Assembly: GCA_021234535.1 (NCBI GenBank)
Contig: SFZH01000008.1
Coordinates: 17,151,358 to 17,215,357, forward strand
DNA: 64,000 bases
Direction of reading: 5' to 3'
DNA from: Stichopus chloronotus
Lineage: Eukaryota > Echinodermata > Holothuroidea > Aspidochirotida > Stichopodidae
This document shows positions 50,837-62,380 of the stretch, one piece after another. The notes below the pieces were generated by a model, which saw nothing but the letters and a program-made list of their open reading frames with translations, was not told the DNA's origin and did no database searches. The position numbers and the translations under genes are program-made. Position 1 is the first letter of the stretch; each line of letters starts with the position of its first letter.

Positions 50837-52333
50837 GTAAGTGCAAATGTCAATTAACCCTCTATATCCTTTCCTGATTGAAGAGAACAAGGACAATTGA
50901 GAAAACACATCTGAACTGAGTTGATTTTCGCTGGAGGTAGTCACCTTTAATTTACTTTTACTTATCAATTTGGAATAAACTCTTGTTGGTTCTTATACAG
51001 CCTACTGTAAGGGTTGCAATGTTGTATCATTATCATCGATTACAATGACAAAACTCTGTAGAACTTATTTGTCGTCGTTTCTCACTAACAAGTTGTATAG
51101 TAATTGTAAGCACAAGAATGTCAATCTAATTTGCATAAAGGTATGAAGTACTTTTGATTTGTCATAAACTTGTCAAAGGTCTTACACAGTGTTGTTTATG
51201 TGATTACAATGGAATGTGCTGCATCATGTTTGCAGCTAATGGTTGGAGCAAGCGAGGTGATTACATATTAATTATTTTACAATGGGAGTAGATAATCCTA
51301 CTTTTTTCAAGGAGGTGAAAAGTCATTTGAGATCACCAGATGTTGAACTTAGATATGTCATGAAGTAAATATTGGTGGGACTTCAAACTGAAATCATTGG
51401 GTGTTGTTGATGAATAAATAATATCTGTTGTTTTTAGGGAGGGCAAAAGTTACATGAGATTAGAAAACGTGACAGTTTATAAAACATTGTATCTAAAGAG
51501 AGAAAAGTGCAGGAACTTCAACCTTGGTGAATAGGCTGTTCATTGTGAGAAGTCAATCATTTATTTTTTCATGTGGGATGTCTAAATGTCATCATTTAAG
51601 GTACCTAGCCGTTAGCAAAAGTTCTGGACTATGTTTGCTGAACGATTAGTGATATACCCTCCATGCGAAGAGTCAATCCGTCCGTGTAAAGATTATATGC
51701 ACCATATATCGAAAAAGATTTTACATTGTACTTGTTCTGCTCTCTCCGCATGCACAACTGTCCAATTAATAGACATCAATTGCTAGCCATTACTTCCAGT
51801 AGTTTATATGCTACCTGGTGTTCTTATAGCAATACTTGGTGTAGTTTGAACTCACCAACGAACACAATATACATGCTATAATGCACAATTTTGGTCTTCT
51901 CATTCGGTACTGCAGACATTGCAGCAACGGCTGTTTGCATTCCTGACGGTTCAGGCCTGTAAAATAATGTTGAACGGAATATATATATATATCGAGCATG
52001 ATGGCGAATTCCGTGTACTGGCAAGAAAATAATATAAATGAAAATATCTTAACAGCCTAACTTAGTATTGAAAGGTGAATACGAAATTCTTGAAGCCCTG
52101 CATAGTGAGACAGTGAACTCACATCCAGGACACTATGTTATTCGTTCCTATATACTAACCCCAAAACGTAGGCCCAGACCACCCCTTTGGACCTCTTTCT
52201 GTGACCACACGCAGCGCAATAACAGATGAATGATTCCCTGCCAATTTGGTCTCCTATGCGTAACTGTAGTTTACTTTCGTCGGTTTCATTAGGTTAATTG
52301 ATTAAATATTGTATATAAATGTTTTCTTTGCAG

Positions 52334-52471
52334 ATAAACCGGGAAACTGCCCTGCCGTTGAGTCTGACTTTTTCGGAATTTGCTCAGAAGAATGCTCTGA
52401 TGACCATGAGTGCACTGGTAAACAGAAGTGCTGTTCAAATGGATGTGGACATACCTGCCAGGATCCTGAAG
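52334..52471 (+). CDS. WAP exon W10 (phase 1-1), end of the array
   Basis: Same protein as W3. The intron 19-24 bases past the donor reads CTCTGTAT instead of CTCTATAT, one of the few differences between array copies. It is followed by block Z copy 2, as W2 is followed by block Z copy 1. Confidence 0.9.
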
Positions 52472-53689
52472 GTAAGTGCAAATGTCAATTAACCCTCTGT
52501 ATCCTTTCCTGATTGAAGAGAACAAGGACAATTGAGAAAACACATCTGAACTGAGTTGATTTTCGCTGGAGGTAGTCACCTTTAATTTACTTTTACTTAT
52601 CAATTTGGAATAAACTCTTGTTGGTTCTTATACAGCCTACTGTAAGGGTTGCAATGTTGTATCATTATCATCGATTACAATGACAAAACTCTGTAGAACT
52701 TATTTGTCGTCGTTTCTCACTAACAAGTTGTATAGTAATTGTAAGCACAAGAATGTCAATCTAATTTGCATAAAGGTATGAAGTACTTTTGATTTGTCAT
52801 AAACTTGTCAAAGGTCTTACACAGTGTTGTTTGTGTGTTTGTAATGGAATGTGCTGCAGCATGTTTGCAGCTGATGGTTGGAGCAAGCGAGGTCGTTACA
52901 TATTAATTATTATACAATGGGAGTAGATAATCCTACTTTTTTCAAGGAGGTGAAAAGTCATTTGAGGTCACCAGAGGATGAATTTAGATATGTCGTGAAG
53001 TAAATGTTGGTGGGACTTTAAACTGAAATCTTTGGTAGTTACAAGAAGGACATCCCAAAGTATTGTACAAATTAAATGAATATTTTATATATGAACAATG
53101 GGAACAAGCGAGGAAGATGGGACTGGTGATAATAGAAACCTCTCAAACATATTTCATTGTAATTCTGGATTGAAAGAAGGTATACTTTAAGTCACGACAT
53201 GTCTTCGTACCGTGTCTATAAACATTTTAATAAACTCAAATACAGGCATATAGAAAGTGTGCCGTTGATTAGCCCTTCTGGTTGAGGAAGACACAGAGAC
53301 ACGGCCGACCTAAGGATTTTCTCGGCCATAGGCAAAATGTTTTTGGGACGTCCCCTTCAAAAAGCACTAACATTAATTGCTAACATTTTGGATATGAAAA
53401 AAACTAATGTTAGGCTCCACTAGAAAGCAATTACAAGTGGACAGTGTTTCACTCCTCCTTGATGAGTTAATCCAAATCATACTCCTTAGTGGGCTGCGTT
53501 TTTAATGCGGGCTTCAGCTGAGTATAAGGTGTTCCAGAAATTATCCACGGCGAGTACTTGCGTTTATTGTTACACTTAATCCTCTTCATGAGATTACTTT
53601 GATTGACTTGATTGATAACAATTCATTAAGCAACCATTGTAGGTTCTGCTGACTTTGATTAATTCAGCCAATGCCAGTTGAACACCTTA

Positions 53690-54400
53690 ATTAAGCTCAT
53701 TAGTAAAGCTGAACAACATGTTTAATTTTTCATTTAAAGATATAAGAGTCCTTTGATGAATGTGATAAACTGGTAGATGGTCACTTATGTCGGAATTAGC
53801 AATACCAGACAAAATTGAGCTACTATGAATGTTGCAAAAATTGTCAATGAAGGTTGAAGAATCTTCAGTGATGACATGTCCACAATGGTAGTAGTATATA
53901 TATGTCAGTACCATATTTAATCATTTCAATATCTGTAATTAGCCACAGGGATGCTTTGTTTTCTATCATTATTAATTTCTCCCCCAGAAGAAAGGTTATC
54001 GATTACAAATTAGATGGTTGACCATGAATACTACCAATAATCACATTTTTATGTTGATTAGAGATTGATTGAATAAACAAGGATTGAAAAGTCACATTAG
54101 CTGTTTAAGATCATAAGATCATATAGTTAGTGTAATTTGCAATAAAGACAAAGTCTGTAATCTCCTCTATATTTATAAATGTGTAAGTGGATATTAATGA
54201 CATTTAACCGTGTATTCGACCCTAACAATACTTTAGTGACTCCAACAACATCAAAATTAGAACAGGAATGTAAATAATTAACTCATGCCTTTTCTGTAGA
54301 ATATCCTTTTGATATGTATAAGACTTAGTTTGCTATAAGGTGGGTCAGAAGTTATCTTGTTTGATAATTCAGTTATATTCAATGAGAAATTGATCTCTTA
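53690..54400 (-). mobile_element. LINE endonuclease relic, copy 4
   Basis: The minus strand again reads SSTFIDNFCNIHSSSILSGI and SDISDHLPVYHI (about 53880-53760), with FDVVGVTKVLL near 54255. It is broken by a deletion just after the SDH motif relative to copy 3. Confidence 0.7.
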
Positions 54401-56026
54401 CTATCTAAATTGACGTAGCCTGATGAGTCAGACATTCTACTGACACGCAACAATAAAAAAGAAAAGGTAATTCCTAAATAGCGTAGGCCTGTTACACGTG
54501 AAACAAAGAGTATGTATTTTCTAAGAGAATTACAGTGATAATAATAACGCAGGGATATTCAGTGTACCAAATATGCATTTATTGTTGAATTTTAAGTGTA
54601 TGCTTCCATGCAACCCTGATTTTTAAGTTGGAACAAGTAAGGTCATTAGGTATAAATTATGATACTGATTGTTTTATCTCGTTATACTCTACGTTTTCAT
54701 GCGTTAGATTGTATTTCGCATCGTCACAAACATCAATTTGTTATATACAAAAACAAAAACCCATTAGCTAAGTTTGGGCATCTGGGGTTAGCAGAGTCTA
54801 AGTTCTTGAGAAGCGAGGTCATATTGTGAACGTTATGATTCTAATTTGTTCTGTTTCGGTATGAATATCATTTCTCCTTTAGATTTATTGAAAGCTGTCA
54901 GTAACTGCCTGACATGTGTACGTAATGTATAAACATGCCCTATGTGTTGTTTATAGGCCTATATGTCACGTTCCATTAAAAGCAAATGATGAGTCACAAA
55001 TGTCGAGCAGATAATCTTGATTTTAACACAAATCTCTTCAGTCGAATTGGAGTGTACTTCAGAACTTACAAGAAGCAATAGGTATCAGGTGTAGTGGAAC
55101 TAAGTAAATAATATAACTAGCCGGCACTTCTATGGTCGGTGCTTTTTATGGTCTGTAGGAAACTGGTGTTGCAGTCCCTACCAGCAGTCAACACTACTCA
55201 AACTTCAGTAGGAATTTCACAAATGATTTGTAGCCACATGCATGTCAAGTAGCAGGAACTCTTGTAGAATATACACTATTAAACAACTGAGATTCCCCTA
55301 AACAAACTGCGGATGCAAATATTGATTTTTATTGCGCAAGGTATTTTCTGCAACATTTCTTGTCAACTTCGATGTTGGTGTAATTCTTCTCGTTGTACCA
55401 TATTTGATAAGAGGCAGTTTAACAACTTGATCATATACAGTTACTTGGACAATTACTGTCATAGTTTACAGTCTTGCTGTCAATATCTGCACATATTTTG
55501 TAGCCACCATTTATAATTGTACTTGTTTAATTTCTATTGTTTCACACGTGTTGCTTACCTGATGTCATTGGTCATATGGCAATTCTATTGATGTTGGTTC
55601 ATTTGCATTCCAGTTAACTTCCTGATATAAATCTCAAAGGTGGTGTAGAACATATGCTGCAACAGCCTCTGTGATTTTGACAAGAATTTGCGTGTGTTAC
55701 TGTGTGATACAGAAACTTGTTCGACCTCATGGTGGCATAGAGCCACTCTTGTATGCGTTGTAGTACACACGAAAAATTAATCCAGAGTGACATTAATTTT
55801 TAAATGCTCAATAACATGTGCTGAATATCTCAATCATAATTTCACTTTCGATGAAACAAAAACAAAGAGGATGTGTTGCTGTGTCTATGTTTCAGAACTA
55901 GTTGCTGATACTAGGTGTAGGCATGTTGTAGGCATGTTCAATAGTCCATTTTGGCAGCATCTTGCCAGCACGGTTAGAGACTAAAGTTTTCCAACTATGA
56001 ATTTGACCTAAGAAGCCTGTGTGATA

Positions 56027-56083
56027 CCTGGGAGCATCTGTGCCGAAGAATGCTATCAAGATTTTGCTTGCCATGAAACAGAG
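56027..56083 (+). pseudogene. WAP exon relic in block Z, copy 2
   Basis: Reads PGSICAEECYQDFACHETE, slightly better preserved at the front (PG) than the copy at 26877. Only three WAP cysteines remain and a TAG follows seven codons later. Confidence 0.5.
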
Positions 56084-56272
56084 CAGTCATTGATGCAGCA
56101 GCAATAGTTATGGACATTCTTGTTAAGATCCAGGTCTGTAAAATAGTGATAAAAAAGTATGTAAATTGTCTCTGGATTTTCTAACATTCAACATGATCCT
56201 TGTTCTTAATTTCGTGTACTTGCTTCTACTATCTCTTGTTCACAAGTCATTTCGTCATTTAGTACCGTACGC

Positions 56273-56371
56273 TCTCCACCACCACTGGAAGATTGTGATA
56301 TGTTATGTGACCACGGATAAGACATTGCACATAGTAAAGAAGGTTTTGCCAAATGTAACTGCAAAGAAGGA
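56273..56371 (+). pseudogene. Dead antistasin-like exon (copy of 27112)
   Basis: It aligns with the live exon at 27112. The acceptor AG is kept, but the start is frameshifted. In the original frame the peptide reads EDCDMLCDHG, then TAA at 56318-56320, then DIAHSKEGFAKCNCKEG. The GC of the core became GF, and the donor GGTAAG is now GGAAGATAAG, without GT at the right place. A 121-codon open frame over it is in another frame and does not encode the module. Confidence 0.75.
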
Positions 56372-57510
56372 AGATAAGCTTGATTTTGACACATGTGTCT
56401 TAGGTGTAGTTCAGAGCTTACGAGGACCAATAATGATGATTAAGAGAACAGAAAAAAATATATGTCATATGAAGTCTAATCATCTGAGGTTTCCAGATGT
56501 CAAACAGCAAATTTTTATAAGAATTCCTTAAGGTTGCTATTTGGAGTCACCCCTGGTCAAAAAGCAAAATATTCCAAAATTTCCAAGATAATTATCTAAA
56601 GTCACAATTGATATAAATAAATTAGACTTTGCTAACAAAGAAAAAAACATTCTCATTTGTTTTGTTAGTGCAATTACGAACGAACACAAACATGTAATAT
56701 CAATATAAAAGGGAAATTATAGTTGCTGCTTCATATAACACAGTGATTCGATTGGATAGTACTTTATTGAACTACATCTTTCATTTTAGTTGCCACTTCA
56801 CTGGAGACAATCGCTGCTGTGTGCGTGTTTCCTCACTAGAAAAGTTGCTACATGTGTAGATTTTATTTCACTGTTTCAGCACTTTCAGACATTCACTACC
56901 GACTCCTTTTTTACGTAACAAGTTACGTGCCAAATATTCGTGGAGAGTTGAGAATTTGCAAGGAAACTTAGATCTAGTTTTCACCTTTTAAATTACTTTA
57001 TTTTAAAATCTTTGAGTTGTTGCACGTAAATTATATAAGATAAATTCAATATTGCCTATTTAACACACTAAAGAAGATACAAGGACAGCATCAGTTGATC
57101 TCAAACGTTAAGTGTTTAAAAAGCTTTATCTCCATGTTTTCCTTTTTCATCGTTGGAGAGATAGGCACACTGATATATTACTTTTCGAGAAGTGTCTAGA
57201 TATTTACGAGGAAGGTGTGTAACTTACATCCATCCCGAGCTCGTGAACGCCTTTTAACATCTGACATGACCGAGTGTTCGCACGGTGGACATCTGGACCC
57301 AAACTTCAGTCTTTCCTGTCAGTGACGTAATCAGAATTTTTATCCATGAGAGGTTTGACGGGGCCCAGATAAAGGGTTGAAGTGAAGATAGGAGTATAAG
57401 TCTCTTCTAACGAAGCTCTCCCATCAGCCGCTCGCCGCTATCGGTGGGCGCGTAGCACAAAGATATACCTTTTTTATGAAGTACCTCTCGGATTGCAAGA
57501 AACGGCACTT

Positions 57511-58074
57511 CCAGTGTCTCTGAAATTGTCAATTTTAGCTAAATTGCCTTTCTTTTCAGAATGAAGATTTGGAAATTACCACTTCCACTCAGAATAGTTT
57601 GTTACTTTTTAGTTTCAGTTCACAAAAAGTGAAGGGGGAGGGCAAATCTGTAAGTGTAAACTCCATTCAAAAGGGGGCATGCTATTACCGGTAGGTTTAT
57701 TGTAGATGGGCTTTTCAGTGCCAAAAAAGACATGTTCATAAGTTAACGTAAGTTAATTGGAATATGTTATTTCAAACACTTACATTGAATTCCAGGGATT
57801 ACGACAGAGTGTATAGTGTGTCACATACATTGCACTCCTGATTACACAACTTCACAATGTACATCAAACATGTCCATGAGCTATAGGACAGTTACCCGCG
57901 CACACCCTGGGCAGTTGTCAGCTACGAAAAAGGAAACTCATTAGCTACTGGTGGACCACAAAAAGAGACAGACGCCAATGACTGACTCAGCCGTGACACT
58001 TTTTTGTTAACTACTTTACAACCGAAGCACATTCAATTGTTAGAATCTTGCTAGATATCCATCTCTAAAGCGGT
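57511..58074. other. Non-coding stretch, nothing recognised
   Basis: About 0.55 kb after block Z copy 2 without an exon, clear repeat pair or RNA gene. Confidence 0.35.
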
Positions 58075-58775
58075 TACCAGTCGTTTTACCCCCTTGCAAG
58101 TTCACCCCCAAGTGAAAGTCGTTCCGCCCCCAAGTACCTACCTGTTCGTCCCCTTGAAGTAACTGATATCAAGGATATCAAATTGTATTAATTTTCAACT
58201 ACAAGTTTGCACGATAGAAAAACGTTTTTACGGTAGCAAAAACCGTTACAATTGCAATGTAGGCAGGTTGTGGCAAAAATGGGGGAAATTTTAACTAGAA
58301 TACCTCCACCATTTCTACAAAATGGCAGCGGTCAGACAATGTTGTGCTCAATATCCGTGTTAGTTATTTGATGTTTTTGATATATTTGCTTTAAGTCACA
58401 TTTTATCCAACTGCTTACAATACACCTGTCAATTTACGTACCAAGTAAAATCATGATTAATTAAACAGTATAGGACTATGTCAGGTGAAATTCCGACAAA
58501 AACTGGCACACTCGAATGCCTCCAGCATGTATAAGCAGGCATGCAACAACCAATCAGGTGTCGAGCTGAGAAAGGGAGAAAACACATGAACAACAAAATG
58601 AACACAAGAGACCACAGACATGAAATGTTATGAAAAGCCCAGTAGCAATATTATAACTAACATAGCAATGAAGATGTACATTGACAGATTTGGGGGTGAA
58701 CTGGTCTGCACTTGGGGTCAAACTGATAGGTCTTTGGGGCGAACTGGTAAACAGCGTGAGGCGAACTGGTGATAA
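58075..58775. repeat. Foldback-like element with inverted minisatellite ends
   Basis: The left end (58075-58150) contains ACCAGTCGTTTTACCCCC-like units on the + strand. The right end (58690-58775) contains the same ACCAGTT-C-CCCC motif inverted (GGGGGTGAACTGGT and GGGGCGAACTGGT). About 540 bases lie between. No coding sequence. It abuts WAP-block intron sequence on the right. Confidence 0.45.
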
Positions 58776-58779
58776 TGAT

Positions 58780-59530
58780 CGTGTTTGTAATAGAATGCCC
58801 AACAGAATGTTTGCAGTAAAAGTCAAGGTTGGAGTAGGCGAGGTCATTACATGTAAATTCTGATACAATGTGGGGGATATCATAAGATATCTCAAGAATG
58901 AATATTGCTGAAATTTCAAACTGAAATCATTGGTAGTTCTTGATAAACATATGACATATTTTTTAATGGAGGGAAAAAGTCACATGAGATTAGATGAGCT
59001 ATTTTAAAACGTCGTGAAAAATATATCAGAAGAAAGGAAAGCTGAAGGAAGTTCAAACGTGGTGTGTAGGTCTGTAGGTTGCCCATGAGTGGACAATCTA
59101 GATTTGTTTTCCTGTAAGATGTCAAAAGTCATAATTTAAGGTACTCAGAGGTTAGCGAAAGTTCCGGACAATGTTTGCTGAACGAATAACCGATGTACCC
59201 TTTGTGCAAAGATTCAGTCCGTTAGTATAAATATATTATGCACTATGTATTTCCGATAGATTTTGCATTTTGCTTGTCCGCACTTTTTTCAGCCCGTCAC
59301 ATCTGCCAATTTAGCCATCACTCACCAGCGATCACGTCCAGCAGTTTATGTGCTTCAGTTCTTGGCGTTCTTAAAGAAATTGCACACGCTAAAGAACGGA
59401 ATAAACATGTTGGGATGAAAAATATTGATCTTCCCACTCAATCTGAATCTGCCACTACTGCAACTTCGATTTTACCAACTGGTTGTTCAACTATCCATGG
59501 CATGAATGAACTATATTTATAGACGTTTAA
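58780..59530. repeat. Diverged WAP-block intron upstream of W11
   Basis: It matches the introns before the other WAP exons (AATGTTTGCAG near 58805, CTGAAATCATTGGTAGTTCTTGAT near 58920, GGACAATGTTTGCTGAACGA near 59167) with many changes. So W11 arose from the same exon block but at an older duplication. The open frame at 59238-59522 falls inside it and is not a gene. Confidence 0.6.
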
Positions 59531-59713
59531 CCAAAGATCAATCCTTCTTGATGTTGATTACACATGCTATGAATATTAATTACGAAAGATTAAACGTAGC
59601 ATCAAGATATCTCAAGAAATTAATGCGCAAGAAAAACTTCTCCCGCAAGTTGACAATTTTCTGCAAAATGCCTAGATGACAACACATTACTGATTATTAT
59701 TGTAATTCTTACA

Positions 59714-59781
59714 GACACACACACACACATATATATATATGTATATATATGTATATATATATATATGTATATATATATAAA
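59714..59781. repeat. (CA)n(TA)n microsatellite
   Basis: A run of about seven CA units followed by TATATATG-type repeats. Non-coding, between the WAP intron and the LINE. Confidence 0.9.
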
Positions 59782-60089
59782 TACATCACTAGATCACACC
59801 TTTACTGGACATATTGAAAAAAAATTGAACATTAGCAGGACATTTACGATAGGAGGACATATCTTCGTCTAGCTGATCTTTGAACAACAAAATTTACATT
59901 GAAACAGAAGTGAATATCTGCCATTTTATAATGATGAACAGTGTATACCCCCATCTATTTGTACAAGCATTGTTTCCTACTTTTGCCTTGTTTTTGTAGT
60001 TTAAAAATGAATATTTGCAGGATTTTTTCATAATCATGTCTTCCGAATGTACAAGTTTAGGGTATGTGCAGCAAATGTATAATCCTACA

Positions 60090-62250
60090 TTGTTATTATT
60101 ATTATTAATATTATTCCATCCATATTTTATTTCAACTTTTGCTCATTTTGCATTTACATAACTTATACAAAACAAAAATCTTCCACTTGGTTAAACATAA
60201 ACAGAAAATCTTTAAGCACATACTGAAGACATGGATTGCAACTAAATATTACAAAATGCTTCCATCAATTCATTATAGGTGAAGTATCTCTTACTGACAT
60301 TTCTCTTTGAAATATGCTTCTCGACCTCCAAAGCAAATTTAAATTTATTTTCAAATTCATATAGAGTTGGCAGTTTATCATTTTGCTTACATTGAAAAAC
60401 GAAATATTTCAAATTATAAATCAAGAAGTTGTAGGGATGCTTAAGCAACTGATTGAAACCAAATAAGACATCTTCCTTCGAAAAAACAAAACATCTACCA
60501 AGAAACATACTCTCAGCATCCAACAAAAAGGAGGACACGATGTGGCAGTTCCAAAATAAATGCTCAAAAGTCTCTTCATGAATTTTACAGAAAGAACATA
60601 ACGGACTCACAGTTCGATTCATGAGATTTAAGCGACTATTGATCCCCAAAATTCTATGTCAAAAACGAAATTGAAAGTACTGTAACTTAACATCCCTCAC
60701 CATAAACCAGACATTAGCAAAAATATTTGACCATTTGCCCTTATCAAACTTATAATTCCATTTATGCAAAGCTGTTGGAGGGCTAAAAAATTCTTTAACT
60801 ATACAACCGTTTGCCCATTGTGAGACACTTTTTTGACTGAGCAACCTATTAAGTAAGTCCTTGTTATGATTAAGAGAATGGTCTGTTTTATTCAAATTTT
60901 GCTTCCACAAAGTTGGAATGGCAGAAATTATTCCATTATACGTGGTAAAAGGAAAATCGTCTAAATTATAAACTTCCACAAAATCATTATACTGCATTGG
61001 CTTATTATCATCATTAAAAATATTGTATACATGGTCGATTCCCTTAGAGTGCATAAATTGATAAAACACGATGTTATTACCAACTTTTATATTGGAATTA
61101 TTTCAAATTATCTCCTTTTCAAACTTGTTTGATGGTTCTTTAAAATTCAATATTGACCAAGCTTTAAAAATATCCTTTACCAACAAATTATTAATATTGG
61201 GAACATCGTGTTCACTAAAATTACATTGAAAGAAAAAATCTTTTCCAAAATCACTCAAATGATAATCTAGAAAATCTTCCACGCACCATTATTATCGCTT
61301 AAATATCTTTTCATCCAAGTAATCTTAAGACTGGAGAAAGCTCTAGAGATGAATTACCTTCAGACCAACCAAATGAATAGGGTTAATCATTGTCTGGCGT
61401 TTAACCTTGTAGGCTTATCATTCCAAATAAAGTTGAAAAGAATTGAATTCAAATCCAAAATAAAACTTCTAGGGGGATTTTGGAGAATCTTGAACAAAAA
61501 AATAATTTGCGAGAATGCAAATGTTTTGAATAAAATGTTTCTACCAACTGGAGTAATATCTTTATGATTCCATAAGTTTAATGACCGTTTAAGCCGAGAC
61601 AGCTTTGGGGGGAAGTTCAAACGGAAGAGATCTTCTCTATTACAAGTAAATGTGATTCCCAATAGGTTAACTGGGCCTTTTGACCAGGTGAAAGGGAGGT
61701 CATTGACAAAACACGGTTTCGAGCGAGTAAAAGGGAAAAGGGGGAAGAGAAAAGTTTTATTAAAATGAATTTTTAGTCCAGAAGCATACCCAAAATCATT
61801 CAGGACACGAAGAACCTCTCGGATAGAATCTGGGGTGTTGTCTAAATAAATGGTAGTGTCTTCCGCATACTGCACTATCTTAATTTCTTTATTTAAAACT
61901 TGCTGACCTTTAATAATAGTACTGGAATTAATTTTTTGAGCCAAAAAATCAATTGCAATAATAAATAAATAAATATGGGCTAAGGGGACACCCTTGTCTG
62001 ACACCTCTCATTAACTTAATATAGTTAGAAGAATATCCGTTATTAATTACACAAGCTGAACTGTTAGTCTGAAAAGTGAGAATCCAATTAATGAAAGTCA
62101 TCACCAAAATTCAAATTTTTTAAACGATGTAAAAATTTCCACTCAAGGGTGTCAAATGCCTTTTCGAAATCAACGAACATGATGAAGCCAGAAATATCCA
62201 AATTCATACAGTAATCAATCAAACTATTATTATTATTGTTAATATAATAT
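60090..62250 (-). mobile_element. 5'-truncated, inactive TX1-like LINE (reverse transcriptase part)
   Basis: Minus-strand coding remains run from about 62225 to 60242. In order they are an RT motif FVDFEKAFDTLEW (near 62180), then after a frameshift RGVRQG and LIxLF-type sequence, IKIVQYAEDTTIYL (61858-61869 for YAED), SGLKIHFNKT and FIWNDKPTR. A degraded middle follows, then GKWSNIFANVWFMVRDVKLQ and a zinc-finger-like CSFCKIHEETFEHLFWNC near 60600. The catalytic YADD is YAED, and an in-frame TGA (60659-60661) plus frameshifts kill it. Endonuclease and ORF1 are absent. It interrupts the intron before W11. Confidence 0.85.
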
Positions 62251-62380
62251 AATTATAACTGCTCAAATGCTTCTATAAGTTCACTGCATGTGAGATACAC
62301 AACTGGACTCTACTTCATCTGTTTCCTCAGACCAATTGATTTGAACAAGTGTCTGATTGTTTTGTTTGTAACCAATCCAG

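Larger units (their letters stand above)
31579..52843. repeat. WAP exon tandem array, 5316-bp higher-order repeat
   Basis: Two unit types alternate. The long unit (about 3683 bp; 31579, 35262, 40578, 45894) is a piece of block X joined to a WAP block. The short unit (about 1634 bp; from about 38945, 44261, 49577, 51210) is a WAP block alone. The order is long-long-short-long-short-long-short-short, each unit holding one intact WAP exon. Distances between equivalent exons are 5316, 5316, 5316 and 5317. Differences seen are very few, such as TA-run length and a CAGATGAATG/CAGATAAATG variant. This is a very recent expansion or an assembly error. Confidence 0.92.
53036..57510. repeat. Duplicated block Z, copy 2
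   Basis: Partner of 23886-28405. Notable losses are a short deletion near 53757 inside the LINE relic and inactivation of the antistasin exon. Confidence 0.8.

Noticed and set aside
31579..52843. CRISPR-like or satellite array
   Set aside because: Units are kilobases long, contain spliced exons and have no short repeat-spacer pattern. This is a eukaryotic tandem gene-block array.
56166..56531. 121-codon + strand open frame
   Set aside because: It reads across the dead antistasin exon in a different frame, through the lost donor, and has no cysteine pattern. It is open only because the exon decayed.
58554..58919. 121-codon minus-strand open frame
   Set aside because: It crosses the edge of the foldback-like element and a WAP-block intron. 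No domain, start context or homologue in the other WAP-block copies.
59238..59522. 94-codon + strand open frame
   Set aside because: It lies in sequence homologous to non-coding WAP-block introns, where the frame is not conserved.
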